Shown here: positions 50,104 to 57,482 of the stretch, in pieces | Layout of the letters: every line of letters begins with the position of its first letter | Numbering within the stretch: the stretch's first letter is position 1 | Source of the DNA: CAVTJL01 sp963828215 | GTDB taxonomy: Bacteria > Pseudomonadota > Alphaproteobacteria > Geminicoccales > Geminicoccaceae | Assembly (NCBI GenBank): GCA_963828215.1 | Contig: CAWHFO010000052.1 | Span: forward strand, 62,001 to 126,000 | Length of the DNA stretch: 64,000 nt | Direction of reading: 5' to 3' | Program-made: the position numbers and the translations under genes | Notes under the pieces: generated by a model | Told to the model about the DNA's origin: nothing | What the model saw: only the letters and a program-made list of their open reading frames with translations | Databases searched by the model: none

Positions 50104-51897
50104 ATGGCTCTACGGATCGAGGACTATGCCATCATCGGCGATCTGCGCACGGTGGCGCTGGTCGGCCTGGACGGCTCGATCGATTGGCTCTGCCTGCCTT
50201 GCCTGGACAGCCCGGCCTGCTTCGCGGCGCTGCTCGGCGACGAGGAGAATGGCCGCTGGCTGATTGCGCCGACCGACCGGGCGTTCGAGACGGCGCGGCG
50301 CTATCGCGGCGACACGCTTGTTCTCGAGACCGAGTTCAAGACGGCGACCGGCCGTGCCCGCGTGATCGACTTCATGCCGACCGCGGACGAGGACGATCGC
50401 TCCGACCTCGTCCGGATCGTCGAGGGGGTCGAGGGCGAGGTCGAGTTCCGGACCGAGATCGCCCTTCGCTTCACCTACGGCCAGATCGTGCCCTGGGTCC
50501 GCCGCGAGCCGGAGGGCATGATCGCCGTCTCGGGGGCGGACGCCATTCGCATCGAGACCCCGGTCGAGATCGAGGGCGAGGACTATCGTCACGTCGGCAC
50601 GTTCAAGGTCCGGGCCGGCGAGAGGGTGCCGTTCACGCTCTGCTGGTACCTGTCCTACGGGCCGGCGCCGAGGATCGCGGATCCGCTCGAGCTGCTCGAC
50701 GAGACCACGGCCCATTGGCAGCGTTGGGCCGACCAGTTCACGGACAGGTGGGTGCATCGGGACGCGGTGCTGCGCTCGCTCATCACGCTGAAGGCGCTGA
50801 CCAACCGGGAGTCCGGCGGGATCGGCGCCGCCGCCACGATGGCCCTGCCCGAGAAGATCGGCGGCGAGCGCAACTGGGACTATCGCTACTGCTGGCTGCG
50901 CGACGCGACGTTCACCCTCTACGCGTTCCTTCTGTCGGGCTACCGCGAGGAGGCCGAAAGCTGGGCCCAGTGGCTGCTCCGCGCCGCCGCCGGCCGCCCC
51001 TCGCAGATGTCGATCATGTACCGGGTGACGGGCGAGCGCCTGGACGGCGAGCTGGTGGCCGACTGGCTCCCCGGCTACGAGGGCAGCGCTCCCGTCCGGA
51101 TCGGCAACGGCGCCCACAGCCAGTTCCAGCTCGACGTCTTCGGCGAGGTCTTCGACGTGCTCCATGCCGCGCGCAAGCACGGCCTCGATCTCGGCCCGGA
51201 GGCCTGGCAGATCCAGCGGGCGCTGATCGAGCATGTCGAGAAGGTCTGGGACCAGCCGGACAGCGGCATCTGGGAGATAAGGGGTCCGCCGCAGCACTTC
51301 ACCGCCTCGAAGACCATGGCCTGGGTGGTGCTCGACCGCGCGATCAAGGGGGTCGAGGAGCTCGGCTTCGAGGGGCCGCTGGACGCGTGGCGGGCGCTGC
51401 GCGACCGCATCCAGTCCAAGATCCTCGAGGAAGGCTACAACCAGCGCCTCGGCGCCTTCACCCAGACGCTGGGCGGGCAGAGCCTCGACGCCGCCGTGCT
51501 GCTGATGCCGCTCGTCGGCTTCATCGACGCCAAGGACCCGCGCATGGTCGGGACGGTCGACGCCATTCGCGAGAAGCTCGGCTGGCACGGCTTCGTGCGT
51601 CGCTACGACACCGAGGGCGGTGCCGACGGGCTGCCGTCGGGGGAGGGGACGTTTCTCATGGCGTCCTTCTGGCTCGCCGACGTGCTGGCCCTGCAGGACC
51701 GGATGGGCGAGGCGACCGAGCTGTTCGATCGGCTGCTCGCCATCACCAACGACGTGGGGCTGCTCGCCGAGGAGTACGATCCGGTGAACGGGCGCCAGCT
51801 CGGCAACTTCCCCCAGGCTTTCTCCCACGTCGGCATCGTCTCGACCGCCTACAACCTGTCGCAGGGAGGCGGCCCGGCGCACCGCCGCTCGGAATAG
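50104..51897 (+). CDS. Glycoside hydrolase family 15 protein (glucoamylase/trehalase type)
   Basis: 597 residues. An N-terminal beta domain (DYAIIGDLRTVALVGLDGSI, DWLCLPCLDSPACFAALLGD) is followed by the (alpha/alpha)6 catalytic barrel. The substrate-site motif is ERNWDYRYCWLRDATFTLYA. The catalytic acid and base glutamates are expected in the DSGIWEIRG region and in GLLAEEYDP. GH15 enzymes release glucose from starch-like glucans or split trehalose, so a cytoplasmic role in trehalose or glycogen breakdown is likely. The C-terminal GNFPQAFSHVGIVSTAYNL is intact. A GGAAG sequence precedes the ATG. Confidence 0.92.
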   Translation: MALRIEDYAIIGDLRTVALVGLDGSIDWLCLPCLDSPACFAALLGDEENGRWLIAPTDRAFETARRYRGDTLVLETEFKTATGRARVIDFMPTADEDDRSDLVRIVEGVEGEVEFRTEIALRFTYGQIVPWVRREPEGMIAVSGADAIRIETPVEIEGEDYRHVGTFKVRAGERVPFTLCWYLSYGPAPRIADPLELLDETTAHWQRWADQFTDRWVHRDAVLRSLITLKALTNRESGGIGAAATMALPEKIGGERNWDYRYCWLRDATFTLYAFLLSGYREEAESWAQWLLRAAAGRPSQMSIMYRVTGERLDGELVADWLPGYEGSAPVRIGNGAHSQFQLDVFGEVFDVLHAARKHGLDLGPEAWQIQRALIEHVEKVWDQPDSGIWEIRGPPQHFTASKTMAWVVLDRAIKGVEELGFEGPLDAWRALRDRIQSKILEEGYNQRLGAFTQTLGGQSLDAAVLLMPLVGFIDAKDPRMVGTVDAIREKLGWHGFVRRYDTEGGADGLPSGEGTFLMASFWLADVLALQDRMGEATELFDRLLAITNDVGLLAEEYDPVNGRQLGNFPQAFSHVGIVSTAYNLSQGGGPAHRRSE

Positions 51898-51963
51898 ACC
51901 GCGGTCGAGCCGCGGCCGCCCGCCGCCGGCCGATCGGGCCGGCGATCGGGAGGCCGACCGGGC

Positions 51964-52665
51964 TCAGTGGATGTCGTCGGCCTCGCCCATGGCCGCCCTG
52001 AGCTTGGCCACGGAGAAGCCCGGCTCGCGCGCGGCCTTGAGGATCGGCGCCTCGCGCCGGGTGCAGAGGTCGATCGCGGACGGCAGCTTCTCGATCGCCG
52101 AGGGCGGAATGACCACCGAGCCGTGACGGTCGGCGTGGATCAGGTCGCCGTGGCTGACCTGCATGCCGTGCACGTTGATGTCGAGGTTGAAGGCCTCGAT
52201 GTGCACGTGGCTGTGGCTCGGGCCGACGCAGCCGGCGAGGAGCTGGAACTCGGTGGCGATCATGTCGAGATCGCGGATCGAGCCGTTGGTGATGCAGCCC
52301 AGCACGCCCAGGCCCTTGTGGACCGCCGTGTTGACCTCGCCCCAGAAGGCGCCCCAGCCGGGCTCGGGGTCGAGGTCCTGGATGACCGTGATCGTGGGCT
52401 CGCCCTCGGCCGCCGCCACATAGTCGTAATAGCCGAGCCGCAGATCCTTCAGCACGGCCCCGGCGCGACTGGCCGGATACTGGGCCCGGACCACCGAGGT
52501 CCTGGCGAAGCCGACGATGGGCTTCATCTCGGGAAAAGCGCAGACGAAGGGGCGGGTCGAGTAGCCGTGCCCGCGGCGCTCCGGCGCCGCGATCTCGAGC
52601 GCATTGCAGATCGTGGGCGTGTCGAAGGCCCGGAGATGCTCCAGCAGCTTGGCGTCAATGCTCAT
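51964..52665 (-). CDS. RraA-family protein (possible aldolase/oxaloacetate decarboxylase)
   Basis: 233 residues with the RraA / 4-hydroxy-4-methyl-2-oxoglutarate aldolase fold. The conserved motif GCITNGSIRDLDMI corresponds to the metal and 2-oxo-acid site, usually TDGAVRD, so Asn replaces the Asp. The end, HADRHGSVVIPP, is also typical. Enzymes of this family cleave or decarboxylate 2-oxo-diacids; others bind RNase E. Being 30 bases downstream of an Ldh-family dehydrogenase that makes 2-oxo acids favours a catabolic aldolase role. Confidence 0.85.
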   Translation of the reverse strand: MSIDAKLLEHLRAFDTPTICNALEIAAPERRGHGYSTRPFVCAFPEMKPIVGFARTSVVRAQYPASRAGAVLKDLRLGYYDYVAAAEGEPTITVIQDLDPEPGWGAFWGEVNTAVHKGLGVLGCITNGSIRDLDMIATEFQLLAGCVGPSHSHVHIEAFNLDINVHGMQVSHGDLIHADRHGSVVIPPSAIEKLPSAIDLCTRREAPILKAAREPGFSVAKLRAAMGEADDIH

Positions 52666-52695
52666 CGGTGTCTCGCTTTCCCGAGGGATCAAGGG

Positions 52696-53784
52696 TCAAT
52701 GGGTCAGGCTGTCGATCTCGGCATCCGTGACGCCGCTGCGGCGGGCGGCGCCCAGGATCGCGGCCCAGGTCTCCTCGCTCAGCGGAATTCCGTCCCGGCG
52801 GCGCTCGGCGGCCGTGCGGCGCTCCTTGTCGCCCGGCACCATGACGCCCTCGGCCGGGTCGATCGGCTCGGACGCCCGGATGCCGTCGACGAACGCCCGC
52901 ACCTCGGCGGCGAAGCCGATCCCGGCATCGAAGTGCCCGGGATCGAGATAGATCGAGAGCATCCCGTTGTGGAAGACGCCGTCGGGCGCCACGTTGCTGC
53001 CCGAGCCGGTCAGGGCGCCGCCCAGGAGCTCGCAGGCGAGCGCCAGGCCCGAGCCCTTGTGCTCGCCGAAGGCGCGAAGGGCACCCTTGCCCCGGCGCGG
53101 GTCGGCGAAGGCGCCCTCCTCGCCGGCGCCGTAGAGCGCCAGCGGGTCGCCGGTCAGCCGTCCCTGCTCGTCGACCAGCGCGTTGTCGGGCACCGGCTTG
53201 CCGCCCTGGTGGGCCACCAGCACCTTGCCCTCGGCGACCACCGAGGTCGCGAAGTCCAGCACGAACGGCCGGTCGTCGCCGGTCGGCACGCCGATCGCGA
53301 TCGGATTCGTCGAGAAGCGCCGGCTGCGCGAGCCGAACGGGGCGACCAGCAGCGAGTTGTAGGCGTTGACGAAATGGATGGAGACCACGCCGCCCTCGAT
53401 CCCCATCTCGGCGAAGTCGCCGATGCGGCCGAGATGGCCGGCATCGCGCAGCCCGATCACCGCGACGCCCTGGCTCTTCGCCTTCTCGATGCCGATCCGG
53501 CAGGCCTCGGGCCCGACCGACTGGCCGAAGCCCTGCTGGCCGTCGAGGATCGCCAGGGCCGGCGTGTCGAGCACCGCCCGGATGTGACGGCCGGCGAACA
53601 CGCGCCCGCTCTGGAGATACTCGACATAGCGGGGCACGCGGATCACGCCGTGGCTGTCGTGCCCGGTCAGATTGGCCTTCGAGAGGTAAAGGGCGATCCG
53701 CTCGGCCTCGTCGGGGGGGCACCCGGCGCGGTTGAACGTTGCCCTCACGACGCCGCGCAGCGGCTCGAGGCCGATCCGGACCAT
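52696..53784 (-). CDS. Ldh-family (malate/L-lactate-like) NAD(P)-dependent dehydrogenase
   Basis: 362 residues. The family signature HDSHGVIRVPRYVEYL carries the catalytic His. Others are GLRDAGHLGRIGDFAEMGIE, RRFSTNPIAIGVP and HKGSGLALACELLGGALTGS. These enzymes oxidise 2-hydroxy acids such as malate, lactate, sulfolactate or ureidoglycolate. ATG at 53784. It probably forms an operon with the RraA-like gene: oxidation of a hydroxy-diacid followed by cleavage of the 2-oxo product is a reasonable inference. Confidence 0.9.
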   Translation of the reverse strand: MVRIGLEPLRGVVRATFNRAGCPPDEAERIALYLSKANLTGHDSHGVIRVPRYVEYLQSGRVFAGRHIRAVLDTPALAILDGQQGFGQSVGPEACRIGIEKAKSQGVAVIGLRDAGHLGRIGDFAEMGIEGGVVSIHFVNAYNSLLVAPFGSRSRRFSTNPIAIGVPTGDDRPFVLDFATSVVAEGKVLVAHQGGKPVPDNALVDEQGRLTGDPLALYGAGEEGAFADPRRGKGALRAFGEHKGSGLALACELLGGALTGSGSNVAPDGVFHNGMLSIYLDPGHFDAGIGFAAEVRAFVDGIRASEPIDPAEGVMVPGDKERRTAAERRRDGIPLSEETWAAILGAARRSGVTDAEIDSLTH

Positions 53785-53986
53785 GCCTCCCCTCCCGATT
53801 AGCGTTCCGCCCGCAGGAAGCGCGGGCCCCCGACTTACCGCCCCCGGGGCGGAGCGTCAAAGCACGCGTGCGCCGCCCGGGACGCTTCTTGACCCGCCGG
53901 GAATTCCATGCTGTTGCCCATGCCGGGCTGGTCACTGCGACCGGCGACTCATCTGCCGCGCGGCTTCGCAAGGCGAGGAGTGCCTG

Positions 53987-55162
53987 ATGGAGCCTGTGGG
54001 CGATCTGCGCCGGGACGAGGACGCTGCGGGGCGCCCGCAAGAGGCGAGGGGCGGGGCTGTCCCGCCCGTCGAGCTCGCCGTCATCGTCCCGACCTTCAAC
54101 GAGCGGGACAATGTGCGGGCCCTGTTCGGCCGGATCGCGGCCGCGCTCGAGGGGGTGAGCTTCGAGGTCGTCTTCGTCGACGACGAGTCGCCCGACGGCA
54201 CCGCGGCCGCGGTGCACGAGCTGGCGGCGCTCGACGGCCGGGTCCGGTGTCTCCGCCGGGTCGGCCGCCGCGGCCTCGCCTCGGCCTGCATCGAGGGCAT
54301 GCTCGCGACCTCCGCCCCCGTCCTCGCCGTGCTCGACGCGGACCTCCAGCACGACGAGGCGCTGCTGCCGGCCATGCTCGGGGTGCTGCGCGCGGGCGAC
54401 GCCGATATCGTCATCGGCAGCCGCTATCTCCACGGCGACGCGGTCGAGGGCTGGGACCGCCGGCGGCAGGCCATCAGCCGCGTCGCCACCTGGCTCGGCC
54501 GGCGGATGACGCGGGTCGAGGTGACCGACCCGATGAGCGGCTTCTTCATGCTCGGACGGTCCGCGCTCGAGCCCTGCGTCCGCCGGCTCTCGGGCATCGG
54601 CTTCAAGATCCTCCTCGACATCCTGGCCTCGTCGCCCGGCCCTCTGCGTGTCGTCGAGCTGCCCTATCGGTTCCGGGACCGGCGGGCCGGCGAGAGCAAG
54701 CTCGACAACCGGGCTCTCCAGGACTTCCTTCTCCTGCTCGTCGACAAGGCAATCGGACGCTGGGTGCCCGCCCGCTTCGTTCTCTTCACGGCGGTGGGCG
54801 GCGTCGGCGTGATCGTCCACTTCGCCGTGCTGACCACCATGCTGCAGGGCCTGGGCAAGCCCTTCGTGACCAGCCAGGCCGTGGCGACCCTGGTGGCCAT
54901 GACCTTCAACTACGCGCTCAACAACGAGCTCACCTACCGCGATCGCCGCCTGCGCGGCTGGCGCTGGCTCTGGGGCTGGGGCAGCTTCTCCCTGGCCTGC
55001 GGCCTCGGCGCCGTCGCCAATGTCGGCATCGCGGCGGAGCTGTTCCGGGCCCACACCTCGTGGGTGCTGTCCGCGCTGGGCGGCATCCTCGTGGGCGCGG
55101 TGTGGAACTATGCGGTGACGGCGATCTACACCTGGAGCGCCGACCGGGGCAAAGGCGGGTGA
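53987..55162 (+). CDS. Polyprenol-phosphate glycosyltransferase (GT2) with C-terminal GtrA domain
   Basis: 391 residues. The GT2 domain (residues 30-260) shows LAVIVPTFNERDNV, VVFVDDESPDGTA, the DxD-type VLDADLQHDE and VTDPMSGFFMLGR. It resembles dolichol-phosphate mannose synthases. The C-terminal GtrA-like domain has four membrane helices (from RFVLFTAVGGVGVIVHFAV onward). It would load a sugar from a nucleotide donor onto undecaprenyl phosphate. The following GT39 gene overlaps its stop (GTGA) and could use that lipid-linked sugar. Confidence 0.92.
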   Translation: MEPVGDLRRDEDAAGRPQEARGGAVPPVELAVIVPTFNERDNVRALFGRIAAALEGVSFEVVFVDDESPDGTAAAVHELAALDGRVRCLRRVGRRGLASACIEGMLATSAPVLAVLDADLQHDEALLPAMLGVLRAGDADIVIGSRYLHGDAVEGWDRRRQAISRVATWLGRRMTRVEVTDPMSGFFMLGRSALEPCVRRLSGIGFKILLDILASSPGPLRVVELPYRFRDRRAGESKLDNRALQDFLLLLVDKAIGRWVPARFVLFTAVGGVGVIVHFAVLTTMLQGLGKPFVTSQAVATLVAMTFNYALNNELTYRDRRLRGWRWLWGWGSFSLACGLGAVANVGIAAELFRAHTSWVLSALGGILVGAVWNYAVTAIYTWSADRGKGG

Positions 55163-56775
55163 GCCGCCGGGAGGCGCCCCCTCGGCGAGACGGCCTTCTC
55201 TTTCTCGACAGCGGATGGGCCCTCCTGGCCGTCACGCTGCTCGCCGTGGCGCTCCGCCTCTTCCGTCTCGGCTACGAGCCGCTCTGGCTGGACGAGGGAT
55301 TCACGTGGCGGTGGGCGCAGCAGAGCCAGTCGCTGCTGTGGGGCGCCTCGGCCATCTGGGAGACGAACCCGCCGCTCTTCTATGCGCTGCTGCATCCGCT
55401 GCTAGGGCTCGGCAACTCGCCGGCGCTGCTGCGCTCGGTCCCCCTGGTCGCGGGCGTGCTCACCGTGCCGGTCGTCTGGCTGGTGGGCTGCGAGCTGGGG
55501 TCGAGGCGCGTCGGCCTGCTCGCCGCGGCGCTGGTCGCGACCTCGGCCGTGCATGTGGCCTACAGCCAGGAGGCCCGCTCCTACACGCTGCTGACGCTCG
55601 GGGCGGCCCTGGCCGTATGGGGCCTGCTGCGCTTTCTTCGCGCCTGGCCGGCGGCCCCGGGCGAGCGGCCGGCGAGGCGCCGGCTTTCGGCGCTCGGCGC
55701 CTACGTCCTGGGCTCGGCCCTGGCGCTCTACAGCCACAATATCGCGGTCTTCCTGCCCGTGCTCGCCAACGGCGTGGCGCTGGTCGCGTGGCTGGGCCCC
55801 GGCCGCCGCTCGCTGCCCATGGGCGCCCTCTGGCTCCTGGCCAATCTCGTCCTCCTGGCCCTCTGGTCGCCCTGGCTGCCGATCGTGGTCCATCAGGCGC
55901 GCTTCTCCCCCAACATCGACTGGATCCAGACGCCGTCCCTGCCGGATGCGGCGCAGACGCTGCTGCAGCTCTACGGGCTCGGCTACCCGCCGTTGGGCCA
56001 TGCCCGGCTGCTCCTCCTGGCTCCGGTGCCGCTGCTGGCCCTGCCCGCCATCCTCGGCCGCGGCCGCTATCCGCCGGCGACCATCGCCACGCTCCTCGCC
56101 TTCGCCGCGGGTGGCCCCCTCCTCCTCTATCTCGTGAGCGTGCTCGGCAAGCCGATCTGGCTCGATCGCACCCTGCTCTGGACGACCACGCTGGGCCTGG
56201 TTCTCGTCGCCGCCGGCACGCTGGCGCTGCCCGGCCGCCGGTGGATCGCCGCGGCACTCGTCGCGCTCGCCCTGGTCCGGGCCGTCGACCTCGCCGTCTA
56301 CTACGGCCAGATGCCCCGCAAGGAAGCGTGGGACCGGGCGGCCGAGATCGTGGCCCGGGGCTTCGCGCCGGGGGACACGATCGTCCTCGTGCCGTGGTAC
56401 GGCCAGACCGCCTTCGACTATTATGCCAATCACCTGGGCATTCCCGCCGACGATGTCGGCGTGCTGATGACGCGGCCCTACGCGGAGGGCATGCCCCGGA
56501 TCGAGCCCGCCGACCGCGGCCTCCGGCCCGTCACCCTCGAAGAGCTGCCGGCGATCGCGGCGCGAAGCCGGCATCTCTGGGTGGTCTTCTATCGGCGCAC
56601 GGGGGTCGGCCCGAAAGGCCGGGCGATGGGCTGCCTCGACAGCCTCGGCGCCATCGTCGGTCACGACACCTTCACCGGGCGGGTCGAGGTCTTCGAGATC
56701 CGGATCGACGCCGCCGCACGCCAGACGCCGCCCCCGGTCTGCGCGGGCGCGCCGGCCCTGGGCCCGGACGACTGA
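55159..56775 (+). CDS. GT39/ArnT-like membrane glycosyltransferase
   Basis: 538 residues, with about eleven membrane helices in the first two-thirds and a soluble C-terminal part. The first periplasmic loop has PLWLDEGFTWRWAQ, with the catalytic Asp/Glu pair of the GT-C fold, then WETNPPLFYALLHPLLGLGN. It presumably transfers a sugar from polyprenol phosphate to a protein, lipid or polysaccharide in the periplasm. The GTG start overlaps the preceding TGA by 4 bases, so it is coupled with the GT2-GtrA gene, its likely donor supplier. Confidence 0.88.
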   Translation: MSRREAPPRRDGLLFLDSGWALLAVTLLAVALRLFRLGYEPLWLDEGFTWRWAQQSQSLLWGASAIWETNPPLFYALLHPLLGLGNSPALLRSVPLVAGVLTVPVVWLVGCELGSRRVGLLAAALVATSAVHVAYSQEARSYTLLTLGAALAVWGLLRFLRAWPAAPGERPARRRLSALGAYVLGSALALYSHNIAVFLPVLANGVALVAWLGPGRRSLPMGALWLLANLVLLALWSPWLPIVVHQARFSPNIDWIQTPSLPDAAQTLLQLYGLGYPPLGHARLLLLAPVPLLALPAILGRGRYPPATIATLLAFAAGGPLLLYLVSVLGKPIWLDRTLLWTTTLGLVLVAAGTLALPGRRWIAAALVALALVRAVDLAVYYGQMPRKEAWDRAAEIVARGFAPGDTIVLVPWYGQTAFDYYANHLGIPADDVGVLMTRPYAEGMPRIEPADRGLRPVTLEELPAIAARSRHLWVVFYRRTGVGPKGRAMGCLDSLGAIVGHDTFTGRVEVFEIRIDAAARQTPPPVCAGAPALGPDD

Positions 56776-56777
56776 GA

Positions 56778-57131
56778 TCAGGACGGGGCGAGCAGGCTCG
56801 CCAGCGATACGGCGAGCGCCACCACCGAGGCCAGCGCCGCCACGCCGGCGCCCAGGGCCGCCGCCAGGGCCGCGCTATGGTTGCTCCGGGTGAGGCGGGT
56901 CAGCTCGCGAAGCAGGAGACGGCTGCGCTCGTCCTCGCGCTCGCGGGCCAGCGAGTCGCGCAGGCGGCGCAGCGCCTCCCAGTGGGCGAAGCTCGGCGCC
57001 GGGGTCTCGAGCAGGGTGCGCTCATAGTCGTCCGCGACTTGGTCGGGGTCCTGCCGATCCAGGACGACACGCCGCCTGAGCTCGAATAGCTCGGCTGCGA
57101 CCTCCCGTTCCTCGAGCTCCGCGTCTGTCAT
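56778..57131 (-). CDS. Small hypothetical protein with C-terminal membrane helix
   Basis: 117 residues. The first 85 are charged and helical (LEEREVAAELFELRRRVVLD, EALRRLRDSLAREREDERSR), possibly a coiled coil. One hydrophobic helix follows (AAALGAGVAALASVVALAVS). No family is recognised. It looks like a tail-anchored cytoplasmic helix bundle. ATG at 57131. It converges on the GT39 gene, with 2 bases between the stops. Confidence 0.6.
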   Translation of the reverse strand: MTDAELEEREVAAELFELRRRVVLDRQDPDQVADDYERTLLETPAPSFAHWEALRRLRDSLAREREDERSRLLLRELTRLTRSNHSAALAAALGAGVAALASVVALAVSLASLLAPS

Positions 57132-57482
57132 CGTCTGCCGCCTCGATTCCGACCTCTGGCGCTCGATGCCTCGGCGACCCGATGTCCCCGTGGGCCTTCC
57201 GACCCGGTACCGCCGAAGGCCGGCATGGCGGGGAGCTCGACTGCGGATGCTGGTCGCGTCGCACGGATCGGGTCGCGGATGGCGTCGTCCCTGACAGCTA
57301 CGACATAGTCGGCCCGGTCGTCCAGCCGGTTGCCTCCGGCGGCAGGACCCTCGGGCTCGACGCGCCCGTTTTTGCGCTGGCCTCGGGACAGCCCGGGGCG
57401 TCTTCTGCATCATGAGCGTCTAGCCGCCGCGGTGGTGGCCCGGTCTCCGGCCGGCCGCCCCGATGCCGGAGTCGACCGAACG
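57132..57482. other. Divergent intergenic region
   Basis: 351 bases between two divergent starts. I see no gene, RNA or repeat. It presumably holds promoters for both sides. A GGAG ribosome-binding site for the UPF0182 gene lies about 12 bases before 57483. Confidence 0.5.

Noticed and set aside
50110..51882. A 590-codon frame antisense to the GH15 gene
   Set aside because: No recognisable domain. The composition is that expected from the reverse complement of GC-rich codons.
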